A stretch of DNA of 64,000 nucleotides from Colwellia sp. 1_MG-2023 (GTDB lineage Bacteria > Pseudomonadota > Gammaproteobacteria > Enterobacterales > Alteromonadaceae): contig NZ_JAUOPE010000002.1 of NCBI RefSeq assembly GCF_030546755.1, positions 186,001 through 250,000 on the forward strand. Reading direction: 5' to 3'. The notes below the pieces were generated by a model. It saw nothing but the letters and a program-made list of their open reading frames with translations, did not search any database and was not told the origin of the DNA. This document shows, piece after piece, positions 54,586 to 64,000 of the stretch. The number at the start of each line of letters is the position of its first letter. Position 1 is the stretch's first letter. The translations under genes and the position numbers were made by a program.

Positions 54586-55947
54586 ATGAATAAAATGTCA
54601 GTTTTAATTAGTAGTGTTTTACTTACTAGTAGTTTGGCTTTATCAAGTTTACCTGCTCATGCCAACCTGCCTTTCTCTGTGGGTGGCCAAAAAGTGCCAA
54701 GTTTAGCTCCCATGTTGGAAGAAGTGACACCTGCGGTTGTCCTTATTTCTGTTCGTGGAACACATGAAGTACAACAAAGAAATGTTCCCGACGCATTTAA
54801 GTTTTTCTTTGGTAACCCTCGTCAACAAAATCCTGCCAGAGAAAGACCATTTCAAGGCTTAGGCTCTGGAGTCATAATTGATGCCGACAAAGGTTATATA
54901 GTTACAAATAATCACGTTATTAAAGAAGCCGATGAAATTCAAATCACCTTAAAAGATGGTCGACAAATTGATGCAAAAAAAATAGGTGCTGATGAAAGTA
55001 GTGATATCGCCCTCTTACAAGTTGATTCAAAAAATTTAAAAGAAGTCAGTATTGCAGACTCGGATAAATTAAGAGTCGGTGACTTTGCCGTTGCAATCGG
55101 CAGCCCGTTTGGTTTAGGTCAAACAGTGACATCAGGTATTGTTAGTGCACTAGGTAGAAGCGGGTTAAATGCCGATAACTTTGAAGATTTCATTCAAACT
55201 GACGCGGCTATTAATAGCGGTAATTCTGGTGGTGCTTTGATTAATTTACGTGGTGAATTAATCGGTATTAACACAGCGATTATTGGCCCTAATGGCGGTA
55301 ATGTCGGTATCGGCTTTGCAATCCCAAGTAATATGGTGAAAAGCTTAGTTGATCAAATTATTGAGTTTGGTGAAGTACGTCGTGGCGTGCTAGGTGTTTC
55401 TGGCCGCAGTGTTACCGGTGAATTTGCTAAAGCGATGGAGCTTGAAGGTGCACAAGGGGCTTTTGTAGAGCAAGTTGTTGAAGACTCTGCTGCACAAGCT
55501 GCCGGTATTGAAGCGGGTGATGTTATCACTAAAGTAAACGGTAAACGTATTAAATCGTTTAGTGAATTACGTGGCAAAATAGGCTCAATTGGCGCTGGAA
55601 ATGAAGTAAAACTCAGCGTAATTAAAGCCAATGGTGACGAAGAAACTTACTCGGTTGTGTTGAAAAAGTCAGAAACCGCGAATGTCGAACCTGCCAGTAT
55701 TCATAGAATGCTTGAAGGAGCAGAATTAGAAAATAACAACAAAGGCTTTGGAGTGACCATTAAATCTGTCGAAGCAGAATCACCAGCTTCAATGATAGGT
55801 TTAAGAGCAGGCGATATTATCAGTGGCGTTAATAGACACCGTGTCACAAATATCGCGGAGCTTCGTGATTATTTAAAAGATAATAAAGGTATTTCATTAC
55901 TAAATATTGTTCGAGGGAACACCAATTTATTTATTCGAATTCGATAA
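54586..55947 (+). CDS. degQ: Periplasmic serine endoprotease DegQ/DegP
   Basis: A 453-residue HtrA protease with a signal peptide (MNKMSVLISSVLLTSSLA, ending AHA), a trypsin-like domain with catalytic His (NNHVI, about 110), Asp (SSDIALL, about 139) and Ser (GNSGGAL, about 213), and two PDZ domains (about 265-355 and 375-450). The frame is open back to 54403, but ATG 54586 with GGAG upstream starts the signal peptide. It handles misfolded periplasmic proteins. Followed by a terminator and the paralogue degS. Confidence 0.93.
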   Translation: MNKMSVLISSVLLTSSLALSSLPAHANLPFSVGGQKVPSLAPMLEEVTPAVVLISVRGTHEVQQRNVPDAFKFFFGNPRQQNPARERPFQGLGSGVIIDADKGYIVTNNHVIKEADEIQITLKDGRQIDAKKIGADESSDIALLQVDSKNLKEVSIADSDKLRVGDFAVAIGSPFGLGQTVTSGIVSALGRSGLNADNFEDFIQTDAAINSGNSGGALINLRGELIGINTAIIGPNGGNVGIGFAIPSNMVKSLVDQIIEFGEVRRGVLGVSGRSVTGEFAKAMELEGAQGAFVEQVVEDSAAQAAGIEAGDVITKVNGKRIKSFSELRGKIGSIGAGNEVKLSVIKANGDEETYSVVLKKSETANVEPASIHRMLEGAELENNNKGFGVTIKSVEAESPASMIGLRAGDIISGVNRHRVTNIAELRDYLKDNKGISLLNIVRGNTNLFIRIR

Positions 55948-55999
55948 TTAATTTAACCTCATAACAAGACACTAAGTCTAATATTACATACCTTTTCTC

Positions 56000-56030
56000 A
56001 AAGCGGCTTAATCAGTAAGCCGCTTTTCAT
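56000..56030 (+). terminator. Rho-independent terminator of degQ
   Basis: An 11-bp perfect stem AAAGCGGCTTA (56000-56010) with TAAGCCGCTTT (56016-56026), loop ATCAG, then TTCATTT. It separates degQ from degS. Confidence 0.88.
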
Positions 56031-56127
56031 TTATAAACTATCAAGCTTTAAATAATTTATATCTATTTTTTTGGTTCTTAATAATTTATGTTAATCTGCA
56101 TTATATTTTTTCGATAGCACTACTATT

Positions 56128-57192
56128 TTGAACATACTAAACGCATTAAAATATATTTTAAACTCAGCAAGTTATGGAGTAATCATCGCAGTTGTGATGC
56201 TTTTACTTATTCCCGAATTACGTGATGGTAATACTGGTTGGTGGAATATTTTTCAATCGAGTCACCAAAATGAGCCTGCTATCTCTTTCGCTAAAGCGGT
56301 TCAAGCATCAAGCCCTGCCGTAGTTAATATTTATTCCGAAGAAGTACAGTCCAACCCTAACTACGCACATTCTCAACGAAAAACAACCCGCTTAGGCTCT
56401 GGGGTTATTATGGACAGCGATGGTTATTTATTAACAAACTACCATGTTGTGCAAAATGCTACGCTTATCAATGTGTTATTACAAAGTGGTCAAGTGTTTC
56501 ATGCTGAAGTTATCGGTTATGATCTTTATACTGATTTAGCCGTATTAAAAGTAGATGCGAGTAACTTGCCTGTTATTCCACAAAATATTAATCAGCAATC
56601 ATTAGCCGGTGATGTTGTGCTTGCTATTGGTAACCCTTTAAATTTAGGGCAAACGATCACACAAGGTATTATCAGTGCTACGGGTAGAAGTGGCTTAAGT
56701 AATACGAGTTATTTACAGTTCTTACAAATTGATGCGGCAATTAACCAAGGTAATTCTGGTGGTGCATTAGTGAATTCAAATGGCGTTTTAGTGGGCATAA
56801 ATTCATTAAAGTTTAGTCAGTTAAATCCTAACCAAGATATTCAAGGAATTTCTTTTGCTGTACCCTATGAGCTCGCATATAAAGTGATGCAAAAAATAAT
56901 TAAACACGGCCGTGTAATTAGAGGATGGTTAGGCATAGTATCAAGAAATTACAATCAAAATGCGAAAGGATTTACCATTGCTGCTGTTGATCCAAACAGC
57001 CCAGCATCTACCGCTGGTTTACAGGTGGGTGACATTGTTTATCAAATTGCAGATATGCCGATTGAAAGTACAACACAAGCGCTCGATATTGTCGCTGAAA
57101 CCAACCCGGGAACTGAATTAATCTTTAAGGTTTACCGCAATAAAAAATCCATTGATATTAATGTGACAATTCTTGAAAAAAGACCGATTTAA
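56128..57192 (+). CDS. degS: Membrane-anchored serine endoprotease DegS
   Basis: A 354-residue HtrA protease with an N-terminal membrane anchor (about 15-32) in place of a cleaved signal, catalytic His (TNYHVV, about 105), Asp (YTDLAVL, about 135) and Ser (GNSGGAL, about 209), and one PDZ domain. DegS senses unfolded porins and cuts RseA to release sigma-E. The only in-frame start that keeps the anchor is TTG at 56128; the next ATG (Met 24) lies inside the helix. No clear ribosome binding site, so expression may be low. Confidence 0.93.
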   Translation: MNILNALKYILNSASYGVIIAVVMLLLIPELRDGNTGWWNIFQSSHQNEPAISFAKAVQASSPAVVNIYSEEVQSNPNYAHSQRKTTRLGSGVIMDSDGYLLTNYHVVQNATLINVLLQSGQVFHAEVIGYDLYTDLAVLKVDASNLPVIPQNINQQSLAGDVVLAIGNPLNLGQTITQGIISATGRSGLSNTSYLQFLQIDAAINQGNSGGALVNSNGVLVGINSLKFSQLNPNQDIQGISFAVPYELAYKVMQKIIKHGRVIRGWLGIVSRNYNQNAKGFTIAAVDPNSPASTAGLQVGDIVYQIADMPIESTTQALDIVAETNPGTELIFKVYRNKKSIDINVTILEKRPI

Positions 57193-57267
57193 CTGATTGA
57201 AATAATTGAACTTAAGCTAAAGTTTTGATCACGCTATTACAGATAGTTGCTCGTTCTTTTTAATAAA

Positions 57268-57302
57268 CAATAAAAAACCGTATTGATATAATACGGTTTT
57301 AT
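57268..57302. terminator. Bidirectional terminator between degS and murA
   Basis: An 11-bp perfect stem AAAACCGTATT (57274-57284) with AATACGGTTTT (57290-57300), loop GATAT, with A-run and T-run flanks serving both convergent genes. Confidence 0.9.
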
Positions 57303-57338
57303 TATTTAACACTTAAACAACAGTCTTTTCTCTTAAGC

Positions 57339-58613
<1,275 letters not shown>

Positions 58614-58627
58614 TTAGTTAACTGAAA

Positions 58628-58885
58628 TTAAAGGGGTAAGTTAAACATTTTTTCACGCTTCCAATCAGAAGTCGTAAATGTTTTGATTGTTACGGCATGT
58701 ATTATGCCTTCATTAATCACTTGTGCAAGCGGTGCATAAACTGTCTGTTGCTTTTTCAAGCGACTGAGTTCACCTAAAAAATCAGCAACGGCGATGATTG
58801 TACACTGTGAACCATCAAATTTAACATGAAGCTCATCTAACGTTAACGCATCGTTGATCAACTTTTCAATTTCAGAAACTTCCAC
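58628..58885 (-). CDS. ibaG: BolA-family protein IbaG
   Basis: An 85-residue BolA-like protein: LTLDELHVKFDGSQCTIIAV, then RLKKQQTVYAPLAQVINEG and HAVTIKTFT, matching E. coli IbaG (YrbA), which works with monothiol glutaredoxins in Fe-S and acid-stress biology. The start is GTG, supported by GGGAG six bases before. Lies between mlaB and murA as in E. coli. Confidence 0.93.
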   Translation of the reverse strand: MEVSEIEKLINDALTLDELHVKFDGSQCTIIAVADFLGELSRLKKQQTVYAPLAQVINEGIIHAVTIKTFTTSDWKREKMFNLPL

Positions 58886-58967
58886 TGAGTTCTCCCAATA
58901 AATAAATTACTAGGATTATAACCTCAAATATCCCTAAGTGAAACGACTGTCTGAGGGGAGTCAAAGA

Positions 58968-59258
58968 TTATTTGATTGGCAGGAACTTATCTACAGCACT
59001 TAATTTTGCTAAGTTAAGTAATTCCTGAGGGATATTAGTAAAGTGAATAGAATGACTTTGCTTAATTGTTTGTTCTAATATCAATAACAATGAGGCTAAA
59101 CCGGCTGTATCAACATTGGTTACTGCAGACAAATCCACCTGTTCAATTTCATTTGAAAGTAAACGTGCTACTTTTTTTTCGAATACATTATTAATGGTTT
59201 TACGTGATAATTCACCGCTTAATAATAGTTGGTTTTGTTGTTTCTTTATTTCAATCAT
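58968..59258 (-). CDS. mlaB: STAS-domain phospholipid transport protein MlaB
   Basis: A 96-residue STAS protein: VDLSAVTNVDTAGLASLLLI carries the phosphorylatable Thr/Ser region, and SIHFTNIPQELLNLAKLSAV follows. MlaB is the cytoplasmic partner of the MlaFE transporter. ATG 59258 is taken; the TTG directly upstream is closer to AAGG and may also be used. Confidence 0.87.
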   Translation of the reverse strand: MIEIKKQQNQLLLSGELSRKTINNVFEKKVARLLSNEIEQVDLSAVTNVDTAGLASLLLILEQTIKQSHSIHFTNIPQELLNLAKLSAVDKFLPIK

Positions 59259-59271
59259 CAATAAAACAACC

Positions 59272-59946
59272 TTATTTAAAAACTATATTTTTTTGCGCTT
59301 TTTCTTTTAGCATTTCAGTAACATGCGACAAACCTTTTTGACGAATTAAACTATTTAATTCAGCTTGTTTGCTGTCAAGTAAACTCACGCCTTCAGCAAC
59401 CATATCGTAAGCTTTCCACTCATTGGTTTTGCTACTTTTTCGTACTCGAAACGAAATATCAATAGCTGGACGTCCAGGTTCTATCACACTAGTATTTACC
59501 GCTACCACCTTATCATCACTAAAATCTTTAGCCGGAGCAAAGGTCACTTGTTGATTTTTATATAAAGTAAACACCTGTGCATATGAAGTAATTAAATAAT
59601 CTCTAAATACCGGCACGAATTCAGCACGTTCATTTTTATTGGTTTTTTTAAAGTTACTGCCTATCACTTTAAATGCCGCATACTGATAATTGATATAAGG
59701 GATCAATTCTTCACGAACTATGTCTTTTAATATATTTGGGTTTTTCTGAATAGCATTTTGTTCATTCGCAAATCGTTTAAAGGTAATATCTGCGACTGTT
59801 TTTATCATTTTATACGGATCTTTTTTATCAACACTAGCCGAACTACCTTCTGTTAGAGGCATAGGAGAAAAATGATGAACGTATTCATTCGCAGATACAT
59901 TAACACCAAACAACAAGCACGCTATTACAGGAATTATTTTGTTCAT
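59272..59946 (-). CDS. mlaC: Periplasmic phospholipid-binding protein MlaC
   Basis: A 224-residue exported protein with a signal peptide (MNKIIPVIACLLFGVNVSA). YINYQYAAFKVIGSNFK and RDYLITSYAQVFTLYKNQQV are the conserved MlaC helices lining the lipid pocket. It shuttles phospholipid between MlaA at the outer membrane and MlaFEDB. ATG 59946 starts the signal peptide; the frame is open from a GTG at 59973. Confidence 0.92.
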   Translation of the reverse strand: MNKIIPVIACLLFGVNVSANEYVHHFSPMPLTEGSSASVDKKDPYKMIKTVADITFKRFANEQNAIQKNPNILKDIVREELIPYINYQYAAFKVIGSNFKKTNKNERAEFVPVFRDYLITSYAQVFTLYKNQQVTFAPAKDFSDDKVVAVNTSVIEPGRPAIDISFRVRKSSKTNEWKAYDMVAEGVSLLDSKQAELNSLIRQKGLSHVTEMLKEKAQKNIVFK

Positions 59947-59972
59947 AGAATATATTTTTCCTAACTCAAACA

Positions 59973-60443
59973 CTAATCACCACTCCCTTGACTAAATAAA
60001 AATTGTCCGATTAGTTCTTCTAACACTAAAGCCGGTTTCGTATCTTCGATATAATCACCGGCAACTAAGGTTTCAACTGACTCATCGATAAAACCAGGTA
60101 ATAACCCAACATATTGCTCGCCTAATAGACCTGACGTTAAAATAGAGACAGAGGTCGCTTCAGAGAAGTTATCATACTCTGAGAAAATATCTAATGTGAC
60201 CACTGGAGTATAATCTTCAGCATCTAAACTAATTTTACTGACGCGACCAACCACTACGCCACCTACTTTAATAGGCGAACGAACCTTTAACCCACCAATA
60301 TTGTCAAATTTTGCATAAAGCTGATATGTGCTGCCATTCCCCGATATACCGCTATCAGCCACTTTTAACGATAACATCAATATTGCAGCAATCCCTATTG
60401 CTGCAAACAATCCTACTAATAATTCAACTTTTTTCGACACCAT
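59973..60443 (-). CDS. mlaD: MCE-domain phospholipid transport protein MlaD
   Basis: A 156-residue protein with an N-terminal membrane helix (about 5-25) and one MCE domain: YAKFDNIGGLKVRSPIKVGG, VVVGRVSKISLDA and TSGLLGEQYVGLLPGFIDE, ending in the hydrophobic pore helix (LVLEELIGQFLFSQG). It forms the hexameric ring on MlaE. Start at ATG 60443 (MVSKKVELL) rather than the GTG at 60455. Confidence 0.95.
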   Translation of the reverse strand: MVSKKVELLVGLFAAIGIAAILMLSLKVADSGISGNGSTYQLYAKFDNIGGLKVRSPIKVGGVVVGRVSKISLDAEDYTPVVTLDIFSEYDNFSEATSVSILTSGLLGEQYVGLLPGFIDESVETLVAGDYIEDTKPALVLEELIGQFLFSQGSGD

Positions 60444-60488
60444 GTCATTCACCACACTCTAAAATATATACTGCGTTTATTGCTCATG

Positions 60489-61265
60489 CTATTTAGCAAA
60501 CATTAACGCCGTTAAAATAAAATCTAAACCTAACACTAATAACGAAGACTGTACCACAGTAGCCGTTGTTGCCCGGCTAATACCTTCTGACGTTGGTTCA
60601 CAATCATAACCTTTATAAACAGCAATCCAGGTAACAACAAAAGCAAAAACAATGCTTTTTATAACGCCATTTAAAATATCTTTTTCAAAAGAAACTTGCG
60701 CTTGCATCACTGACCAAAAAGTACCGCTATCAACTCCGAGCCAATCAACGCCAACTATATGTGCACCTAAAATTCCAACCGCAGAAAAAATTGCCGCAAG
60801 TAAAGGCAAAGAAATAAATCCTGCCCAGAACCTAGGAGCTATCACTCGACGTAAAGGGTCAACCGCCATCATTTCTAAACTAGATAGTTGTTCAGTTGCT
60901 TTCATTAAACCTATTTCTGCCGTCAGTGCAGAGCCTGCTCGTCCAGCAAATAACAACGCCGCCACTACCGGACCTAATTCACGTAATAATGAAAGCGCCA
61001 CCATAGGACCTAAACTAGCTTCAGCACCATAACCAACAAGGATAGTATAACCTTGTAACGCTAAAACCATACCAATAAACAAACCAGAAACTAAGACGAT
61101 AATTAATGATAAAACACCCACTGAATACAATTGATTCATGAGCAAGGGAAAGCCTTTTTTAACATTAGGTACATGTAATAAAGCTGAGCCTAGCATTAAT
61201 ATTGCACGACCTAATGCCGATACTCGTCCGATAACTTTGCGGCCAAGTAAAATTAATAAATTCAT
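60489..61265 (-). CDS. mlaE: Phospholipid ABC transporter permease MlaE
   Basis: A 258-residue permease of the MlaE/TtgB-type family with about five membrane helices and an N-terminal interfacial helix. [20 protein letters not shown] and [20 protein letters not shown] with [19 protein letters not shown] (coupling helix) are family signatures. Overlaps mlaF by four bases. Confidence 0.96.
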   Translation of the reverse strand: MNLLILLGRKVIGRVSALGRAILMLGSALLHVPNVKKGFPLLMNQLYSVGVLSLIIVLVSGLFIGMVLALQGYTILVGYGAEASLGPMVALSLLRELGPVVAALLFAGRAGSALTAEIGLMKATEQLSSLEMMAVDPLRRVIAPRFWAGFISLPLLAAIFSAVGILGAHIVGVDWLGVDSGTFWSVMQAQVSFEKDILNGVIKSIVFAFVVTWIAVYKGYDCEPTSEGISRATTATVVQSSLLVLGLDFILTALMFAK

Positions 61266-62098
61266 GATTTTACTACCTTACCTAACAGTTCTTCTTGATA
61301 AGGCTCCGCTTTAAAATGAAATGGTACAGGACCATCAGCTTCTCCCTTGACAAATTGTTGAACTAACGGAGAAGTTTGTTGAGCAATTTGCTCTGGTGTT
61401 CCATGACCAATAATTTTTTGTTCTGCAATAATGTATATATAATCGGCAATGCTCATCACTTCAGGAACATCATGAGAAACAACGACGGAGGTTAAACCTA
61501 GCGTGTCACTTAAAGAACGTATGAGTCGAACAATAACACCCATTGATATAGGGTCTTGTCCGGCAAACGGCTCATCGTAAAGGATAAGCTCAGGATCTAA
61601 AGCTATCGCGCGCGCTAATGCGGCACGTCTTGCCATACCGCCAGACAATTCACTTGGCTTTAGAAATCTTGCGCCGCGTAAACCTACCGCTTCTAACTTC
61701 ATCAAAACCATTTTTTCAATGATAGCTTCAGATAATAGGGCATGCTCTCTGATCGGAAAGGCAACATTTTCATATACAGACATATCAGTAAATAACGCAC
61801 CACTTTGAAACAACATACTCATTCTTTTTCGAGCTGAATAAAGTGCCGTTCTAGACAGTGCTGGAATATCTTGTTGATCAAAGTAAATATGGCCTGATTC
61901 AGGCTTTAATTGACCACCAATAAGGCGCAGTAAAGTAGTTTTCCCTATACCACTTGGCCCCATAATTGCGGTGACTTTTCCTTTAGGGATCTGCAAACTA
62001 ATATCATCATAAATGATGCGTTCGTCCCTCTTAAAAGTCATGTTTTTAATATCTACTAAAATATCTGACATAGTTAGTTTTTTAGAGCAATTATCCAT
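61262..62098 (-). CDS. mlaF: Phospholipid ABC transporter ATP-binding protein MlaF
   Basis: A 278-residue ABC ATPase: Walker [18 protein letters not shown] (about 52), signature [20 protein letters not shown] (about 160), Walker [14 protein letters not shown], and switch His SHDVPEV. The C-terminal extension ADGPVPFHF is characteristic of MlaF. The ATG at 62098 is used; ATG 62071 (MSDILVD) is a possible shorter start. First gene of mlaFEDCB-ibaG-murA. Confidence 0.96.
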   Translation of the reverse strand: MDNCSKKLTMSDILVDIKNMTFKRDERIIYDDISLQIPKGKVTAIMGPSGIGKTTLLRLIGGQLKPESGHIYFDQQDIPALSRTALYSARKRMSMLFQSGALFTDMSVYENVAFPIREHALLSEAIIEKMVLMKLEAVGLRGARFLKPSELSGGMARRAALARAIALDPELILYDEPFAGQDPISMGVIVRLIRSLSDTLGLTSVVVSHDVPEVMSIADYIYIIAEQKIIGHGTPEQIAQQTSPLVQQFVKGEADGPVPFHFKAEPYQEELLGKVVKS

Positions 62099-62434
62099 AT
62101 TATTTCTTAGCCGGGGATTCTACCTGATTAAGCAAGATACTTCATCCAAATTTAACAATTTATTCTGTTTATAATTAGTAAGAAAACGTATCTAAACGTA
62201 AGAAAATGTAAGTTTAATAATTCGTTTATTCACATGAATGAGTAATAAGTTAACAACGAATAATCTAATAGAAAGAGAAACATGACTCGATTAAAAAATT
62301 TCAATTATTTACAATTTGATGAAAAACTAGCTAAAAAGTCATAACTTCAAAATTTTTTTAGACTCTTTACTGAAAAACTCTTTTGTTTTCTTTACCAACC
62401 GGCGACAATTACCTTTGATTTAATGGAGTCCTTA
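62099..62434. other. Divergent intergenic region mlaF / yrbG
   Basis: The only gap over 300 bp. A weak minus-strand promoter for mlaF is possible: -10 TAGAAT (complement of 62117-62122) and -35 ATGAAG (complement of 62140-62145), spacer 17. Near 62195-62212 the motif AAACGTA occurs twice with a further AAATGTA behind, perhaps a binding site. A 20-codon frame (62282-62344) has poor start signals. Nothing else was recognised. Confidence 0.4.
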
Positions 62435-63418
62435 ATGTTTGTTCAAATTTTAATTTTACTTATTTCGCTGGTCACTCTTGTTTGGAGTGCTGATAAGTTT
62501 GTTTTCGGTGCCTCATCGCTTGCGCGAAACTTTGGTATTTCCCCAATGATAATTGGCTTAACAATCGTCGCTATGGGTTCTTCCGCACCAGAAATGATGA
62601 TAGCGGGAACCGCATCATTTCAAGGCAATCCCAATACCGCCATCGGTAATGCGATTGGTTCCAACATTACTAATATTGCCTTAGTTTTAGGTATTACCGC
62701 TTTACTCCACCCTTTATCCGTTTCTTCTTCAACGATTAAACGTGAAATCCCTTTAATTTTAGCGATTACCGCATTAGCGTATTGGATGCTTGCAGATAAT
62801 CATTTTAGTTTTAATGAAGGGCTAATTTTAATTATTGGCTTCTTTATCTATATTATTTCGTTGCTTTTAATCACGTTAAGACGTGCGAAAGATAATAAAG
62901 TCAATGATGCGATGATCATTGAAGCTGAATCAGAAGTACCAGAGGGCATAACTACGCCTCAATCACTCTTTTGGTTGACCGTCGGTCTTATCTTATTACC
63001 ATTAAGTGCTAGTTATTTGGTTGATTCATCCGTGTTTATTGCAAAAGCTTTTGGTATCAGTGATTTAGTTATCGGTTTAACCGTTATCGCAATAGGTACG
63101 AGCTTACCTGAACTTGCCGCGAGTATTATGAGTATTATCAAGAAAGAAGATGATTTAGCGTTAGGCAATATTATTGGCTCAAACATTTTTAATATCCTCG
63201 CGGTATTATCATTAGCCGGTTTAATTGCGCCTGGCGATATCGATCAAGATGCATCGGTACGAGATGCGCCATTTATGTTAGGCGTTACTTTATTACTCTT
63301 TATTCTTTGTTTCAGTAGACATTCTGGCAATTTTAGAATCACCCGTTTTAAAGGGATATTACTATTATTTACCTTTATCGCTTATCAAATGCTACTCTTT
63401 AGTCAATTGAAAAGTTAA
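62435..63418 (+). CDS. yrbG: Calcium/sodium antiporter family protein YrbG
   Basis: A 327-residue protein with ten membrane helices in two inverted halves. Each half has the alpha-repeat: MGSSAPEMMIAGTASF with GNAIGSNITNIALVLGI, and GTSLPELAASIMSI with GNIIGSNIFNILAVLSL. This is the CaCA cation-exchanger signature. ATG 62435 is chosen since GGAG lies seven bases upstream, inside the four extra codons of the longer frame. It precedes kdsD by eight bases, as in E. coli. Confidence 0.93.
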   Translation: MFVQILILLISLVTLVWSADKFVFGASSLARNFGISPMIIGLTIVAMGSSAPEMMIAGTASFQGNPNTAIGNAIGSNITNIALVLGITALLHPLSVSSSTIKREIPLILAITALAYWMLADNHFSFNEGLILIIGFFIYIISLLLITLRRAKDNKVNDAMIIEAESEVPEGITTPQSLFWLTVGLILLPLSASYLVDSSVFIAKAFGISDLVIGLTVIAIGTSLPELAASIMSIIKKEDDLALGNIIGSNIFNILAVLSLAGLIAPGDIDQDASVRDAPFMLGVTLLLFILCFSRHSGNFRITRFKGILLLFTFIAYQMLLFSQLKS

Positions 63419-63426
63419 ATAGATTT

Positions 63427-64000
63427 ATGAAAAACTTTAAACAACTCGCCAAACAAGTAATTGGAATTGAACAGCAAGCAATTGCTGAACTTGAGCAATT
63501 TATTGATGATGGTTTTGAACTAGCTTGTCAATTAATGTTTAACTGCCAAGGACGCGTGATCGTTATCGGTATGGGCAAATCAGGCCATATCGGTGGAAAA
63601 ATTGCCGCAACTTTTGCTAGCACTGGTACCCCTGCTTTTTTTGTTCATCCTGGCGAAGCGAGCCATGGCGATCTTGGTATGATCACCGCTAATGATGTTG
63701 TACTGACAATCTCCAATTCAGGAGAAACCGGTGAAGTGTTAGCCATTATTCCTGTCATCAAACGTATCGGTGCTAAACTTATTGCCATGACCAGCAATCC
63801 TGACTCAACCTTAGCCAAGTTAAGTGATACTCATGTATGCATTAAAGTTACGCAAGAAGCGTGTCCGTTAGGCTTAGCTCCTACTTCAAGCACCACAGCA
63901 ACACTGGTAATGGGTGATGCCTTAGCTGTAGCGCTGTTAAATGCGAAAGATTTTACCGCCAATGATTTTGCACTTTCTCATCCAGGTGGTAGTTTAGGAA
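63427..64000 (+). CDS. kdsD: Arabinose-5-phosphate isomerase KdsD (3' end beyond window)
   Basis: The first 191 codons are present. They form the sugar-isomerase domain: VIGMGKSGHIGGKIAATFAS, HPGEASHGDLGMI, ISNSGETGEVLAIIP and CPLGLAPTSSTTATLVMGDA are the KpsF/GutQ/KdsD signature; the CBS domains lie outside. It converts ribulose-5-phosphate to arabinose-5-phosphate for Kdo and lipopolysaccharide. Position after yrbG identifies it as KdsD. Confidence 0.95.
   Translation, partial: MKNFKQLAKQVIGIEQQAIAELEQFIDDGFELACQLMFNCQGRVIVIGMGKSGHIGGKIAATFASTGTPAFFVHPGEASHGDLGMITANDVVLTISNSGETGEVLAIIPVIKRIGAKLIAMTSNPDSTLAKLSDTHVCIKVTQEACPLGLAPTSSTTATLVMGDALAVALLNAKDFTANDFALSHPGGSLG

Noticed and set aside
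62282-62344. 20-codon open frame in the mlaF-yrbG gap
   Set aside because: Only a weak GAG-type site precedes it, and composition is that of AT-rich noise; no hairpin or conservation evidence available.

Overview
The window is AT-rich chromosomal DNA from a marine gammaproteobacterium, most likely an alteromonad of the Colwelliaceae type (Colwellia/Thalassotalea-like). The evidence is a complete MSHA type IV pilus cluster, a MotX sodium-motor protein, a split B12-dependent ribonucleotide reductase, a PEP-CTERM protein, and the gammaproteobacterial gene order around mreBCD, rplM-rpsI, degQ-degS, murA and mla. The genus is inferred from gene content and base composition only. No tRNA, rRNA, CRISPR array, insertion sequence or prophage was seen. 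Nearly all genes are intact and densely packed.

Layout. 1-2.75 kb: cell-shape operon mreB-mreC-mreD-maf (minus strand), with a large imperfect palindrome between mreB and mreC. 2.9-25.5 kb: the MSHA pilus locus, on the minus strand, read as csrD(mshH) / mshI-I2-J-K-L-M-N-E-G-F / mshB-A-A2-C-D-O-P / PEP-CTERM gene / mshQ. A plus-strand PLP-enzyme gene lies between csrD and mshI. 25.6-27.4 kb: ribosomal operon rpsF-priB-rpsR-rplI with its own promoter and an S6:S18-type leader. 27.4-34.2 kb: an orphan periplasmic binding protein, rlmB, rnr, motX and an HD-GYP phosphodiesterase. 34.3-42.4 kb: an M28 peptidase, an RND efflux pair, a metallo-beta-lactamase-fold protein with a divergent TetR regulator, and erpA. 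42.5-48.4 kb: a coiled-coil membrane protein, a ClC channel, hemJ, pyrB, hemL and an uncharacterised small protein. 48.6-57.2 kb: rplM-rpsI, nrdJab (with paired NrdR boxes), zapE, zapG, degQ and degS. 57.3-64 kb: murA-ibaG-mlaBCDEF (minus strand), divergent from yrbG-kdsD.

How the genes work together. The MSHA genes encode the pilins, prepilin-like minor subunits, assembly platform (MshG, I, I2, J), ATPases (MshE, MshM), secretin (MshL with MshK) and the large adhesin-like MshQ. Cyclic-di-GMP links several parts: MshE has tandem N-terminal c-di-GMP-binding motifs, CsrD is a degenerate GGDEF/EAL protein, and an active-looking HD-GYP phosphodiesterase lies 8 kb away. The mla, murA, degQ/degS and kdsD block concerns envelope maintenance. 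nrdJab, rlmB, rnr and the ribosomal genes are housekeeping.

Most notable observations: a PEP-CTERM gene enclosed by terminators that separates mshQ from the pilin operon; two adjacent major-pilin paralogues with a terminator hairpin between them; rnr whose conserved N-terminus lies upstream of any ATG/GTG/TTG codon, suggesting an AUU start; a terminator-like hairpin in the rplM leader; two NrdR boxes at exact 31-bp spacing before nrdJ; and the mreB-mreC palindrome. I did not find a clearly new multi-gene system.
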